Positions 32,101-44,244 of a stretch of DNA of 64,000 bases are shown piece after piece; position 1 is the first letter of the stretch; each line of letters opens with the position of its first letter. The translations under genes were made by a program, and so were the position numbers. The stretch comes from Gordionus sp. m RMFG-2023 (Eukaryota > Nematomorpha > Gordioida > Chordodea > Parachordodidae), in contig NC_088775.1 in the NCBI RefSeq assembly GCF_954871325.1, forward strand, positions 85,413,561 through 85,477,560, written 5' to 3'. The notes below the pieces were generated by a model that saw nothing but the letters and a program-made list of their open reading frames with translations, did not search any database and had not been told where the DNA came from.

Positions 32101-34600
32101 AAAACAACAAACAAAATCCGCTTTTTTATTTTTAGGCAAAAAGATACTAGTTTGGAAAATTCATCTGTTCCCATGATGATTATTCTCAACCTCTTTTTGA
32201 ACATGGTAAGCCAGTCAATGTAAACGAGATTTAATTAATTAAACGAAATAAAGTATAGATATTGCAAACTACGTTCTACTTATGACGCGATGATATCTAA
32301 CATTAATTAGATCAATTAAGTCAGCTATTAACATAATATTTAGAAAAATTGAAAGAGGACGAAATTCTTACATGAGGAGAAAGAACACTTCATATAAATA
32401 TCCTCCTAATGAAGTTTAAGATATTAAAAATGGCAAATCACTTTCTGTCAATCCCGCGATCATACCTAAACGTAAATTATATAACAATACATATCAAATA
32501 TAAAATAATATATAAAAAATTTATTCTTTTAAAATGCCAATTTTTCTATGGAGTGTAAATGAACCACCTTCAGTCACCGAGAGGTACTAAGGAAGACACA
32601 TTATAATAATTTGCTTCCACATATATTATTTGTGCAACGCAATTTATTCAATGTTTTCATTTTTTACATTATATACTTCCAATTGTTTAGAAAGGCAATG
32701 TAAGATAGACAAAAACAAAATTTAGTTTTAATAGCAAAAAATTCAATGTAAATAGGAAAAAATTTATTAATTGTTTTACTTTAAAAAATATTGGTCCTCC
32801 GAAAAAAAACAGCTGTATCCTCCAATTAGAAATTCCTAGTTACGGACCTGAGTGATGTGTCAAATTTCATCTCTACAAGAGTAAAAAAATAAAATTTTTT
32901 ACCCACCAAGAGTTGTGACTGGATAAAAAGATATAGTTTATCTAAAAATTTCAACTTTTTTCCTATCCCGAGTAATAAAAGTTTGTTTAAATTCGAAACG
33001 CAAAGGGTTAGCATAATATTTATAAAGGAACTAAGAATGAGGGCCTTGATTTTTATAGGCTTACATGAAATGAGTTTTCAAATATGTTGTCAATAGGGTT
33101 GGTTTAAATACATTCGGTCATGTGAAAAGAAGCTTCATAGTCATCTTTACTTCCAATAGACTGGAGCAAAGGTTTTCTAATATTGTGAACAATATTCAAC
33201 TGACGACTAACTTGATTAATAAAATAGTGACAAATAAATTTATCAGTGATAGAGTTGGTTACTAGCCACCAGGCTAAATAAATGTTATCATTCTCATCTA
33301 TTATAGACTTTATCTATAACTCAAAATGATAAAGAAACTTAAAATTTTGTTAAACAACACAAATGCATATCACAAAGGGAAGGGGAAATGACGAGAAATC
33401 TCCTCACCCTTATCAAATGGTCAGTTTAACAAATATCATTTTAAATTAATAAAAAAAAAATTCTAACCCCATCTCCCGCCCGCTTCATTCTAAAATAGAA
33501 AACAATATGTCATTATAAACTACATATTTATTTAAGAAATTGTTTAAATATTTTGAGAGGGGGTCTAAAACTATTCAAGATTAATTCATGGTAAAAAAAT
33601 ATCCACCCAAAAATCTCCCCCCCCCCTTACGAAAATTGGATACGTTTGTGAAATACTAATAGATACCTTAAAAACGGTATCTTGAATCTAGTTATAGTAA
33701 CGAGCAAGGTTATGAACAGAATCCGAAGTAGTGAACCTAGGTTTTGAGGAACCTCATTAGAAGTATTTTACATTACTAAAAAGCATTATTCAGAAAATTG
33801 AAAATATTAATATTCGATTTTGAGTTAGATTTCAGAATTATGTAATATTTTTAAATCTTCGGCCATTTTTTATAAAAGTTAGTCAATTGATGAACACACT
33901 TTATTCAAAATTAATCATATAAAATAAAATATTAAGAAAGGGTGGGTATTAAAAATAAGACACTAAACCCCGCCCCCCCCCCCTTCTCCGTGAGCATAAA
34001 AAAATAGACACTTAGTGATTTGATAAATTTACTTATTACTTGAAGGGTCATATCAATTATTGAATACCCTGGATTTCAAAAAATTATAAATTCACATTTA
34101 TCCAGACGCAATTGAGTTATAAACAGGGAAAATGTATACTAAAATATTAATCAAGTAGCCCAACCTATGAGGCAAAACATCAAAAGAGATTTAAAGGAAA
34201 ACTTTATAAGCTTAAAAGTTGATGCTGTTCGAATACTTGTGGCAATTTAGGCCTTTAACTTTTGCGTATTTTTTTCATTTACACAAAAAATAATATAAAT
34301 TAAGAGTATTTCTAAGTTCAGCGCTAAATTGTTTCCAAATCCCAATGGGAGGTACTCTATACATTCCAAAATTCCGATCAAATCGGATTTTCATTCAAAA
34401 ATTGCCCACAGTAAATTTAAAATCGAGAGATCCCGAATCCCCATGGGTTCCATATCCCAATATGACATATATATTCAATACTATCAAAAAAAAATTTTAA
34501 TCTCACTTAAAAAGAGATGTTCAATTGTTTACGACAAACGATGCACTGAAAGACGAGACATAATAGGATAAATGATGAATAGTTTGTCATTACTTTGTCA
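29150..34600. other. Non-coding AT-rich DNA
   Basis: No gene found. Notable only for G/C runs in AT-rich surroundings (G tract near 30288; C tracts near 31840, 33618 and 33969) and a short hairpin TTGGCGCCCA/TGGGTGCCAA near 31895-31925. The purine-rich block at 29184-29210, followed by GAACAAACAAATTT, recurs at 42497-42565, so it is a dispersed repeat of unknown type. Confidence 0.4.
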
Positions 34601-34638
34601 AATTACTAATTGTTGAATATTAGGTTAATCATGTGCAC

Positions 34639-34861
34639 TAGTGTTGTTAAACGGCTCGTTTTGAGCTGATTTTTAAAAACGGCTAAGCTTAATATTTTAG
34701 CCAGAAAAATATCGCCTAAATCTCGAGATTTCGCTAATAGATGTCCAAATCTTTGTTCTTTCTACAGACAAAATCTTCAGGCTTGTGCAATATTATTCTA
34801 GATGAAATATTGAGTTAGCCGTTTTTAAAATCGGCTCAAAACGGGTGGTTTAACAACACTA
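34639..34861. mobile_element. hAT MITE (TAGTGTTG family), 223 bp
   Basis: Ends TAGTGTTGTTAAACGGCTCG and, inverted, GGTGGTTTAACAACACTA. The flanks ATGTGCAC and ATGTACAG form a degraded 8-bp duplication (6 of 8). Subterminal TTTTGAGC/GCTCAAAA also pair. This is the longer form of the element at 47786-47939. Confidence 0.78.
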
Positions 34862-36965
34862 ATGTACAGTGTCTACCAGAAATAACTACTTTATTCATAA
34901 AAATATTACTTTCTATCTAACCTATTAAAAACAACTCAGATAGACATGCTCAAATTAAATTATTTTGTTTTACATAACAGATACTTTGTTCCGAATTACT
35001 TGTATATTATTAAAAATTACTTTTACCAATTTTAATTTAAAAAAATAAATACTCTGAACAGTTATGATTTTTTAATTAATGATTTTTTATATAGGTAATT
35101 TTTGAAATTTTAAATTTAAATATATTCTGAAAATTCATTTTATTTGATAAAAAGCTCCCTCCAGGGTTAATTAAAGAAAGTTTAATTTTTTTAAAAAAAA
35201 GTGAAAAAATAACGTGTGTAATATTCAAGAAATGATTGATCGAAACTTTTATTGGAGTCGTTTAATAAATATTACTATAATAGGAATGATGATAAAAACT
35301 TAAACAAAAAAAAATCATTAAAATATCATGAGTATGTAAGGTGATAAAAACTGAGAATATATTTACATATCAATTCCAAATAAAAAAAATATTTTATAAA
35401 TAAATTAGTTTAAAATTCGATCAATCTGAGAGCTCAAGCATGATTTTGCTTTAAACGCCTTACTATTTGCGACACAATTTTCGTTCCCGCCTTGCTAAGA
35501 TTAAAGAACTAACACTTTGTTTAATTTATTAGAAGAGTTAATTGGTCGATAAACTTAAAATTGATAGAATGCCTCTTTTGGGTTGTAATATATATAAAAT
35601 ATATGAATTCAAATTTAATTTAATTATTTCAAGAAATCTGCAGAGGTTAATAGGTTCGGCTTGAGTTTAATGTTTAAAAAAAATACTCCCATTTTCAATC
35701 CTGGCCAAAAAATTATTTTTTTTAGCCCAGCTGGTTTTTTTAAAAAATTAAAAATTTTATATCCGGGCCCGGCCCAAATTATTAAAATTAAAATAATTTT
35801 AAGTCTGAACCGGTCTGGGGTCAAAGGGTCAGACTGAGCCTTTGAAAATTTGGCCATCTTAATTCTATTCGTAAATGGTATCGAGGGAAAATTGAATGAA
35901 TGAGAAGCAAAATGTTCCATCATACGATTTTCCAAACTGATTAATCGAAGTAATTTAAATTTATTTCTCAAAATTCGGAACAGCAAGGTTTTGTAATTTA
36001 AAAAAAAAAATGTTTTAAGTCCGACCTGGCCCATTTTAAAACAAAAGTACCATTTTAGGGTCTGTCTTAAAACGGGCTCTGGGACGGGCCTGTATGTCTT
36101 TAGGCATCGATATTTAAATTTGCTTTAAAAAAAATCATAATTTATCGTTTATAATAACTCCCAAATTTAACAAAAAAATAATTGTGATAAATCACCACAC
36201 TTAAAGTATATAATATGATAACTCCCATACAGAGTCATATCTCTTTGACATAAAGCTTTACTTTTACCGCCCCTACAAAATTCTAATAACTATGACAAAT
36301 CATATTATATATATTTTTACATATTCAAAATTCTTATTATTATTAGATAGTTTTTATTTTGTGATATTTTTATGTTTGTCGCTAAATATTATTAAGATTA
36401 TTAATCTCTATATATTCCATATTTGCAATTGAAGATAATTTATAAATGAAAGTTTAAAAAAATGTTTTAAAGGATGGAGATGATGAAACTTTGATCAAAA
36501 TGTTACTTATAATTATAACTCATGTTTGTTAGTATAGCTTAACTATTACATCCCAAATGTCCTAGATAGATCGGGCCTAGTATGAGACCGGAGTTGGTCA
36601 CACCTTATATTCCTAATATTCCCGAGATGCTTAATTACGGTGGTGGATAAATCATTTGTTGCATAAAAAAATAATTGAAAACTTTTTATAGGCAAAACAT
36701 GTTATTTTTTTACTGTATAAGTATAATTTTTTATTAATTATATTAAATAATTTATAAAATTTTTAACAAAAATACATATGTTTTGTTTTCTTTTAAATAC
36801 AAAGTACCCATTTCAAACGCAGTTTTGTTCATTAATATCTTAGCATATAAATTTAAGTTAAATCGAATGTAGTTAGATTGGAAAGGCCCCTCTAACACGG
36901 GATTATGATGCAATGGTGCGTCATTTCTTAGGAAAGATTCACCAGGAGTCTTAATTAGTGTTGTT
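34862..36965. other. Non-coding DNA with a degraded G/C-motif repeat
   Basis: At 35730-36110 motifs such as CCGGGCCCGGCCCAAATT, CTGAACCGGTCTGGGG and GGGACGGGCCTG alternate with AT-rich DNA, recalling the GATCTGCA/GGGC MITE families. The ends are too diverged to place. A minus-strand frame here (36034-35624) is a by-product. The remainder shows nothing. Confidence 0.4.
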
Positions 36966-37138
36966 AAATACAACTTTGACCATCTCAATTAAGGCTTAGT
37001 CAGACTTTTAGCCTAAAAAATTGAATTAAGCGTCTAAGTTGAGTCTCAACTTGAAGATCAATTGTATTGTAATATTTTTGGGTAAAAACATGGCTACTAT
37101 TTAATAGTTGACTAAAGTTAGGTAATTTAACAAAACTA
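36966..37138. mobile_element. hAT MITE (TAGTGTTG family), 173 bp
   Basis: TAGTGTTGTTAAATA at the left and AATTTAACAAAACTA at the right are inverted with one mismatch. The flanks GTCTTAAT (36958-36965) and GTCTTTAT (37139-37146) are an 8-bp duplication with one mismatch. The interior is unrelated to the 34639 copy, so only the ends place it in the family. Confidence 0.75.
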
Positions 37139-38069
37139 GTCTTTATCAACATAAGTATATAAAAATAAATATATACTAATTTTTAGTTAATTTCAATTTT
37201 ATAATTGAATCATTTAATATATTAGTCATCAGGAGGATTTCATTCATTGACTGGGGGGGGGGGGCTCAAATAAGAAGCCCTAATAATTGGACCATTTACC
37301 TTAAGATATGTCTAAATTAGCTCAGGCCTCTCTCTTTATAAAATATGTTTTCCTAAAATTTAAACCACCGATGGTCATAGACAACTAAAATAGGATATGA
37401 TTTATTTAAAATAAATAATTATTTTGAAAGTTATGACGGTCGTAAAGTTAACTCACTAAACCCGGTTCCATATATATCTATTATAATTCAAAAAAAAAGT
37501 GGTTTATAAAAAGTGCTAATAAAATATTCGAATTTTAAATATTGTAGAAAATAATATAATATGTAAAAATTAAGTCATCACATAGCAATTTATTAAACAA
37601 CGACGAAATTTCATTAAAACGCAATAAGAGGGCCATTTTTATATTACTTAGACTTACCCCAATTCATGGGCTGGCTTCTGATCTGCTAGATATATTACAT
37701 AGCAACGAAAGTATTCGTTAGAAAAAACAGGTCACTCCTAAATTCGTACAGAGTTATTCTAACCTACAGAGGCAACTTGGTATATTAAAGTTAACAGAAA
37801 ATTAATGTTCGGCGCTATACACCAAACTTAAAATAGAGTTTAGGAACATATTTAATATACCTAAGAATTTATTAAAAAATTTACGAAAATCTATTCGAAT
37901 AAACAAAATTCTTCTAATAAAGGAGAGGCTGTAATTTATCTAATAACTTGAACAATTGTATATTCGTATTCGTAAAATATAATTCAATAAAATATCATTC
38001 GAATAAAATTTTCTTGAATAAATTATTCTTGAATCAAATAATTCTTTTTTTTGACTTGGATTTATGTCT

Positions 38070-38310
38070 TGCAGTAATAGTTCGCCCCGCCAATTGGTGT
38101 AATATTTTTTTAACCCACCCGCCCAATGATTAAAAATAATTTATTTAAATAAATATGCAATATTATGAAATATAAAAAATTAATGTTTAATGTAAATTGC
38201 CCTTCCTACTCATTCTGCCCCTAAATATCAAATCTACCGACTCGCCCCTTTGTTTAAAATGTTTTACCCACTAGCTTGTTCAATGTTTAAAATTTGCAAA
38301 CGCCCGTTGT
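38070..38310 (-). repeat. Degraded GGGC-rich MITE
   Basis: CGCCCCGCCAATTGGTG, ACCCACCCGCCCAATGATT and later ACCGACTCGCCCC and AAACGCCCGTTG mimic, in reverse, the spaced motifs of the MITEs in cassettes A, B and D. The ends are not recognisable. Confidence 0.45.
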
Positions 38311-38930
38311 GGAAACATGCTGTGCACAGAATAAAGAATCTTCTCATAATCTTAAAAATTTTCTAAATCTTTTAAATAATATTTAAAGACTCGTTATATA
38401 GTAAAGTGGATTTTAAATTTTAAAAAAAAAGAAGAAATACTTAAACACAAACTCTTATCATGAATATAATATTAAATTGTGCATAAATTTAAAATTAATT
38501 ATTTTTTATTTTAAAAAAATTAACTCTAATAGTTATGATAAAAAATAGCAAATTATAAAAGTTAAGTGACAATTATTAAATATTATTCTATCGACTCATA
38601 AAAGATTAATTTTAATGCATTTATAATAAAAGAAAAGGGCAAAATTAATTTTCTACTATGATTATAAGGGATAAAAATGAAAAAACTATTGAGATGGACA
38701 TAAAAATTGAGATTTTTAAAGTTAAATATATATTTAAATATAAACCAACATGTAGGAAAAACTGGAGGCTCTGGTTAAGATTTGTTCTCTAAAAATAGAG
38801 ATATTTTGAGGTTTTTCATAACATTTCTCAGATATAAATCTCATTTCTATCAAAAATATATCTGATCATATTATCCAATCGTTTAAGCTCCTATAATGGA
38901 TCTGTTACATAAGTGAACTCTTATTAGTTT

Positions 38931-39152
38931 TTATAACATACTATTATTATTGTTTTTATAGTGGGGGAAATAACGTACATAATAAATAATAACAATAGAC
39001 ATTATAACGATACCGGTTATATATATCTGTATGTTATTGTTTATATAACATATTATTATTGTTTTTATAGGGGACAGGGTTAATAGCTGACATAATAAAT
39101 AATAACATTCGTCATTATAACGATATACTTTATATATTTCTGTTATGTTATT
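38931..39152. repeat. Tandem dimer, unit about 111 bp
   Basis: Two consecutive units share the order ATTATTATTGTTTTTATAG, ACATAATAAATAATAAC, CATTATAACGATA and TCTGT.ATGTTATT. They differ mainly around GTGGGGGAAATAAC versus GGGGACAGGGTTAATAGC. No longer array is seen, so it is an isolated duplication rather than a satellite. Confidence 0.75.
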
Positions 39153-39307
39153 CTGATCTTTGAGAATTATACCTCCAATTTACAAACCTGGTTATGGAAT
39201 AACCATAAAACCAAAAAATGAACCAATTAATTATTTTTTATTAGCTTAACTAAAAAAATTAAAATTTATTATGATATAAGAGGAAATTTCCTTAAAAAAA
39301 AGGGGGG

Positions 39308-40094
39308 TTGGAGATGAAAAAAAGGGAATTTGTTTATTATAATGCGATATCCTTTATCTTAGATAAAAACCTTCACGAGACATTCCAGTTTTATGATATG
39401 ACTGCCGACGTATTTAAAAAAGTATTAGCCGAATCTCCATTTGTTGTGATTATTGATACGAAAATACAATTTGATGAATTAACAGTATATTTTGATAATT
39501 TTTAAATATTTCGCCCTATAGGGAGCTGGTATCTAGACATGAGAAATTCTTTGATAAAAAATCCCCTTGTAGCCATGGAATTCGTGTGATTCCTGCGGGA
39601 TGTCTACTATAGGGAAAGAGTTTATAAGGTTCTAACGAGGTGGGACAGTGTGAGAGATATGACTTGATTGCATTTTGCATTTCGGGCCGACTTGGATTGC
39701 CATTACAGTGTAAGGGATGCAGCGCCATATTGTAATCCTCAGTATGACATTTGCTACATAATGGTAATGAGAGTAGAATATTTACCTATTATAGCTGGGC
39801 TATTAGTTATTTAATTTGAGTTTGAGGTTTGAATAACTTCTTCAAATTAATAACCCCAATCTTTGATAAATGTAGAACTTGCCAAGTAAAAAAACGCGAA
39901 ATAAAGTAATCAGCTTTCACAACTGGATCCCAATCTTTTTGTTTTATGAAAATCGGAAATTAGGTTGTGATGCAACAGATCACTTAATTATTTTCAAATT
40001 TTCAAACAATGTTGAATTAGTTGGCCTTGATGATCAAGTTAGTAAAAGACCTGCCAAAAAGAGGGGGCATCTGGGAACAATAAGAATACAGTAG
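39308..40094 (+). other. Coding-like island of unknown origin
   Basis: A stretch less AT-rich than its surroundings, with open plus-strand pieces at both ends: 39308-39505 (KKREFVYYNAISFILDKNLH onwards) and 39879-40094 (FLFYENRKLGCDATDHLIIF onwards). Between them other-frame pieces also look protein-like, for example IPAGCLL and QCKGCSAIL on plus and IKSYLSHCPTSLEPYKLF on minus. No known domain can be claimed. An old transposon or a spliced host gene fragment are both possible; frame continuity is lacking. Confidence 0.3.
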
Positions 40095-40099
40095 CATAT

Positions 40100-41770
40100 A
40101 GGGAAAAAGTTACAAGCAATTATTTCAATAGCATTATAAAACTATAAAGGAACATCAACTCTCAACGATCTTTATAATAGATTCCATTTATACCTTGATA
40201 AGTACAATAGAATTGTACTAAAATTGGGTTTTTTGACCAAAATAATCAACTTTTTTAATTTATAAAACTAATTTTTAAGTACCTTGTTAAAACCCTTAAT
40301 GTTAATATAATTTAAGTGTTAATTCACAAAGAATATAAATGATCTTGATTCATCAGTAAAGTTAATAAAATATAAACACTCTTAAATTGCATATGCATAA
40401 TATATTTACAGTGGTGAAGAAAATATTTTCCAAAATAATAATTACATAAATTTTTCACGTGAAATTTGGAATAACTCAACTCAGGTTCCTTTTTTAGAGC
40501 TAACAGCTCTTTTTATTGATAAGAATTTTAAAACATAACAATATAATGCAATATAAATTTATTAAAAATTCTGTCACTACATGTTGATACGAATATTACC
40601 ATAATTTAAATATAAAAAAATTTAATTAGAATTGAATACGAATGGGAAGTTATAATTCTTAAACGAATCAAATAGGCATAACAAGCCCTACGATTCTCTT
40701 TTTTGAATAGTATAGTAAAAAATTTTACCAAGAAAATTAATTGTTATAAAAAAGTGAATATTGAAAGGTGATGCCTTAACGATATATTAGACGAGAGTTT
40801 TTTTTTTAAAGTAAACTCCATCGAAGAATTAACAAATTGTTGAAAAAGGTATATATTTTTGTATTATTGCGTACACTGGAAGGATAGAAATAACGATCGC
40901 CTATCAATTACTAAAAAAATAATAATATTAATCATGTTCTACCAAGAGCGAATTGGGTTTTCTAAAAATGTGTCGATATAAATAATAAAAATCATCTTTC
41001 ACACAATTTACTTTTAACGAATAAAAATAATATAATGTGAAAAAAAATTTATGATTATATTAAAATATAAGTATAATACCTGTATACGTGGGAGTATCAA
41101 TTTGATATTTTTTCATCTTTCATAATAATTTTTTCACTTTTTAGGCTCACATAATATTATAAATATTCAAAGCAATATTTTCTTCATTTTTTTTTTGTAA
41201 AATGTAATCTCACAATGACCCTAAAGGTGTAAAAATAATTTGATCACAAAAAATAGCTTAAAATTTTTTTTTATAGATGATATTGTTTTGAGTTTGAGAA
41301 TGAAATAAATTGAATATGAAGTGAAATTCATTTTTATTAAAGTGAATATTCTAAATGTATAAATGTAATAATACGATAGGGTCATTCCCGGGTTCGATCT
41401 GTTTAAATCATCTCCTCCCACCATGTTTTTAAAATCAGTTTTGTATAATTTAGGTAATTATAAGTAGTATATGTAACTTAAAAAAATGACAAAATTTGGC
41501 CATTAAATATAATTTTGAAATTTTTTGACCTCCTTTTCTGCCTCATTTCTCCCAATTCAAAATTCTTCATTATCTACAGTTGAAACGCCAATTTTTCTAA
41601 ATATTTGAGTATGATTATAATTTTTATAAATATTCTTCCCAGAATTCTATTGGATAAAAAAATATTCGCCAATAAATTAAAAAGTAAATGATTCAATTAA
41701 AAAAATTGTCTAATTCCTATATTCATAGGTAAAGTTTACTTATATAATACATAGTATATATTAGCAATAG
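40100..41770. other. Non-coding AT-rich DNA
   Basis: Nothing nameable. CCCGGGTTCGATCT near 41388 resembles an isolated Pol III B box, but no A box lies at the right distance. Confidence 0.4.
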
Positions 41771-41786
41771 GTATATCTCGATTTTA

Positions 41787-42167
41787 GGTTAATGATGCTT
41801 ACTACCAAGTGAATGTATGGAAATATTCTAAATACCAACCTAATTTGCTAAATACCGACCAAAATTTATTAAAATGGAATAAGATCATTAATTTAATATA
41901 TTAATACGGAATCACGTGGTCGAGTCCGGCCTCCTATATATTATCCCCCCAAGGATGGAACCACCAAGTTAGAATAAGAAAAAAAACATGATCATTCTCG
42001 GGATTCGAACCCGGGACCATGGGATAAGTAAACCAAGCTCTTGCCTACTAGGCCATAGAGGCTTTCTAAAAATCACGATTTTTCAAATATATATTATAAA
42101 TATATTTGGTAGTGCCTATCCAAATGAAAAATGAACAAAATTCAAAAGGTACCAAGCATCATTAACC
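41787..42167. mobile_element. Mutator-like MITE enclosing a tRNA-like sequence
   Basis: A 381-bp element with 14-bp perfect inverted ends GGTTAATGATGCTT and AAGCATCATTAACC. It is flanked by a perfect 9-bp direct repeat TCGATTTTA (41778-41786 and 42168-42176). A 9-bp duplication points to the Mutator (MULE) superfamily. There is no coding capacity. The middle contains the tRNA-like sequence at 41990-42062 on the minus strand. Confidence 0.75.
41990..42062 (-). repeat. tRNA-derived sequence (pseudo-tRNA or SINE head)
   Basis: On the minus strand a consensus A box TGGCCTAGTAGG and a consensus B box GGTTCGAATCC are correctly ordered and spaced. The 5' end GCCTCTA looks like an acceptor strand, but the 3' end does not pair with it. 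The anticodon arm closes only with a loop that is too large. So this is not a functional tRNA. The T-rich sequence after it (TGTTTTTTTTCTTATT) could act as a Pol III terminator. Confidence 0.6.
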
Positions 42168-42179
42168 TCGATTTTACTA

Positions 42180-43430
42180 TAGTGGGGAAAGCACTATTAA
42201 GCCGAGTTTTCCTCCGTAAATTTTTGGAGGTCTTTAGGCCCACTTATTGCAGATCTTTGGTTAAACTAATTGTATCATTGGATAGCCACATCATTTGACT
42301 ACAAAATAAAAAAAATCGGAGCATTCTACCTTTTATACTGTGGGAGGTATTTAGAGTTAATTAAAAGTAGTGATTATTACTATTTACAAACGACCCTTGT
42401 AACGTAAGATAGCAAACTCTGTGGGGTAAGATGGCAAATATCTAATTTTTTTTCTTTCAAATTTGTTTATAGTGATATATTGTGTACATTATTTGGGGAG
42501 AGGGGGATGGGGGTATAGGGAATTTTTTTTTATTATCTTATGATTTACGAGAACAAACAAATTTACCAATGGGGAGAATTTTTTACTTCCCACCCTTTGG
42601 TTGCGCCTATGACTATAAGAATCATCCACCACCCATACTCCACACATAACTTCTACTATTATAAATAACTTAAGCAAATGACCCGGACTTCCATGATAAT
42701 TTAACCATTCACAATACTCGTAATTCGTTAATATATGTTTTAGGAATGCCAAATAACGTAAGAGCTTAATAATCCTAAGCCCTACAGTTATTTTCCTATA
42801 GAAAAGTCAGAGCCGGCAACCAGGCTCGAATGGGCTGTAATTTCATCTATGAAATAGGCTAGGCTCGTAATCTAAAATGATTATTGATTTATATTTCCCA
42901 TTCTCTGATTGAACATCATATTTTAAAAAAATACACAAAAAAGACAAGAAGATGTAAAAATAACATACATTAGATGTGTCTTGATGTCAAGCAGATGAAT
43001 CACTGGCTTTTTTAAAAATATTTATTTTAGGAATTTATAAAAGCTAAATTAAGGCGGTTATAAAAATGTTACGAAAATGGTGAAATTGTCAATTTTTGTT
43101 TTGTTTAATAAGTGCTTTAAAATGTTTTAGCAAATTTAAATTATCTAAATATTTTAAGCAAACTTATGCTTCGAAATATTAAAAATTTAAGGGGTGCAAA
43201 TTTTTATTTTAGTAGTGTTAAGTATTCTTGCTTGACGGAGATCCGATCTTAATAATCCATCAATAGCCATTCTCATCAAAAATGATATATGTTTATAAAA
43301 GTATATGATTTGATATGATCTGTCGTAAGTTCTGACTTCATGGGGAGAGCAATTTTTAGGCTGTACCTCCATAAATAATAAATAAATTAATCTAAGATAT
43401 ATTACTTAGATATTCTCTAGATATCATAAA
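42180..43430. other. Non-coding DNA
   Basis: A GGTCTTTAGGCCCAC / TATTGCAGATC pair near 42228-42258 recalls the end of a GATCTGCA MITE. The purine block at 42497-42520 repeats the one at 29184. No gene was recognised. Confidence 0.4.
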
Positions 43431-43434
43431 ATGT

Positions 43435-44240
43435 AGGTCAATTTTATGATGGAGCCTCTAACTTAAGATATCTGGTTTATGAACGCGTATTCGTAGTGAA
43501 AAATCAAGAGCAATTTATGTACATTGTGCGTCATACATTAAATCTTGTGTTGCAAGATTCATTTAATGATATTGCAAAAATTTGCGTTTTTATAGAATTA
43601 ATGAAAGATTTATTATCTTTTGTTCAAAATTCTCCCAAACACACGGAAATATATCGTTCCATCCAAGATAAATTAAAGTTCAACTTCTTTAAGGCCATTG
43701 TGTAGCTGATAGCGAAAATCATCAGAAAGGAATTATGAAACATAAGCATAAAACATTTATGAAACATTAATACATTTCGCAGTGAGGTTGTTACAAGAAC
43801 AAAAAATTTATTACAACATATAAAGCTTTTTGAAATCTTTTTTATTTCTGATAGCGATATCAATATAGAGAGAGTAGAAGTTTTTGCTGAAATCCAAAGT
43901 TTCTCATTACATTTTGAATGTTAAATATAAAATAGAAATCCTGATCAAAATTTTAGAGTAGTTAATTTAAAAGCAAAGAATTTTTAAAGGCATTTTTAAA
44001 CGACAGAAAAAAAAACGCTTTAAGATTAAGGCTCAAATTTATTATACCTCCATTTCGGATCAGTTACTAAATATTATACGCAAACTTATTATGAAAGTTT
44101 TAGACCATATAATTGCAAGTATAAAAAAGTTTCAACAAACCATTAATGGATATTTTAATTAATATGGAACGATTTGCGATTCGGAAACTTAGTCATTTTT
44201 CAGCATTCTATGGAGATGGTCTTGAAATGCAACAAAACTC
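43435..44240 (+). mobile_element. hAT transposase relic (DUF4371/ZMYM-like)
   Basis: The plus-strand frame QFYDGASNLRYLVYERVF, then HTLNLVLQDSFNDIAKICVF and IELMKDLLSFVQNSPKHTEI, corresponds to the G-Q-x-YDGAxN ... HxLNLVLQD block of hAT-type transposases annotated as ZMYM1-like or DUF4371. The frame 43496-43705 is its open centre. Later pieces (TRTKNLLQHIKLFEIFFISD, then DSDINIERVEVF) continue in other frames. Termini were not located. It is a dead copy; no sign of domestication. Confidence 0.65.
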
Positions 44241-44244
44241 TTTA

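Noticed and set aside
41990-42062. Functional tRNA gene
   Set aside because: A and B boxes are good but the acceptor stem does not pair and the anticodon loop is the wrong size.
43624-43863. Minus-strand ORF of 79 codons
   Set aside because: Shadow of the plus-strand hAT transposase fragment, which has the recognisable YDGAxN and HTLNLVLQD motifs.
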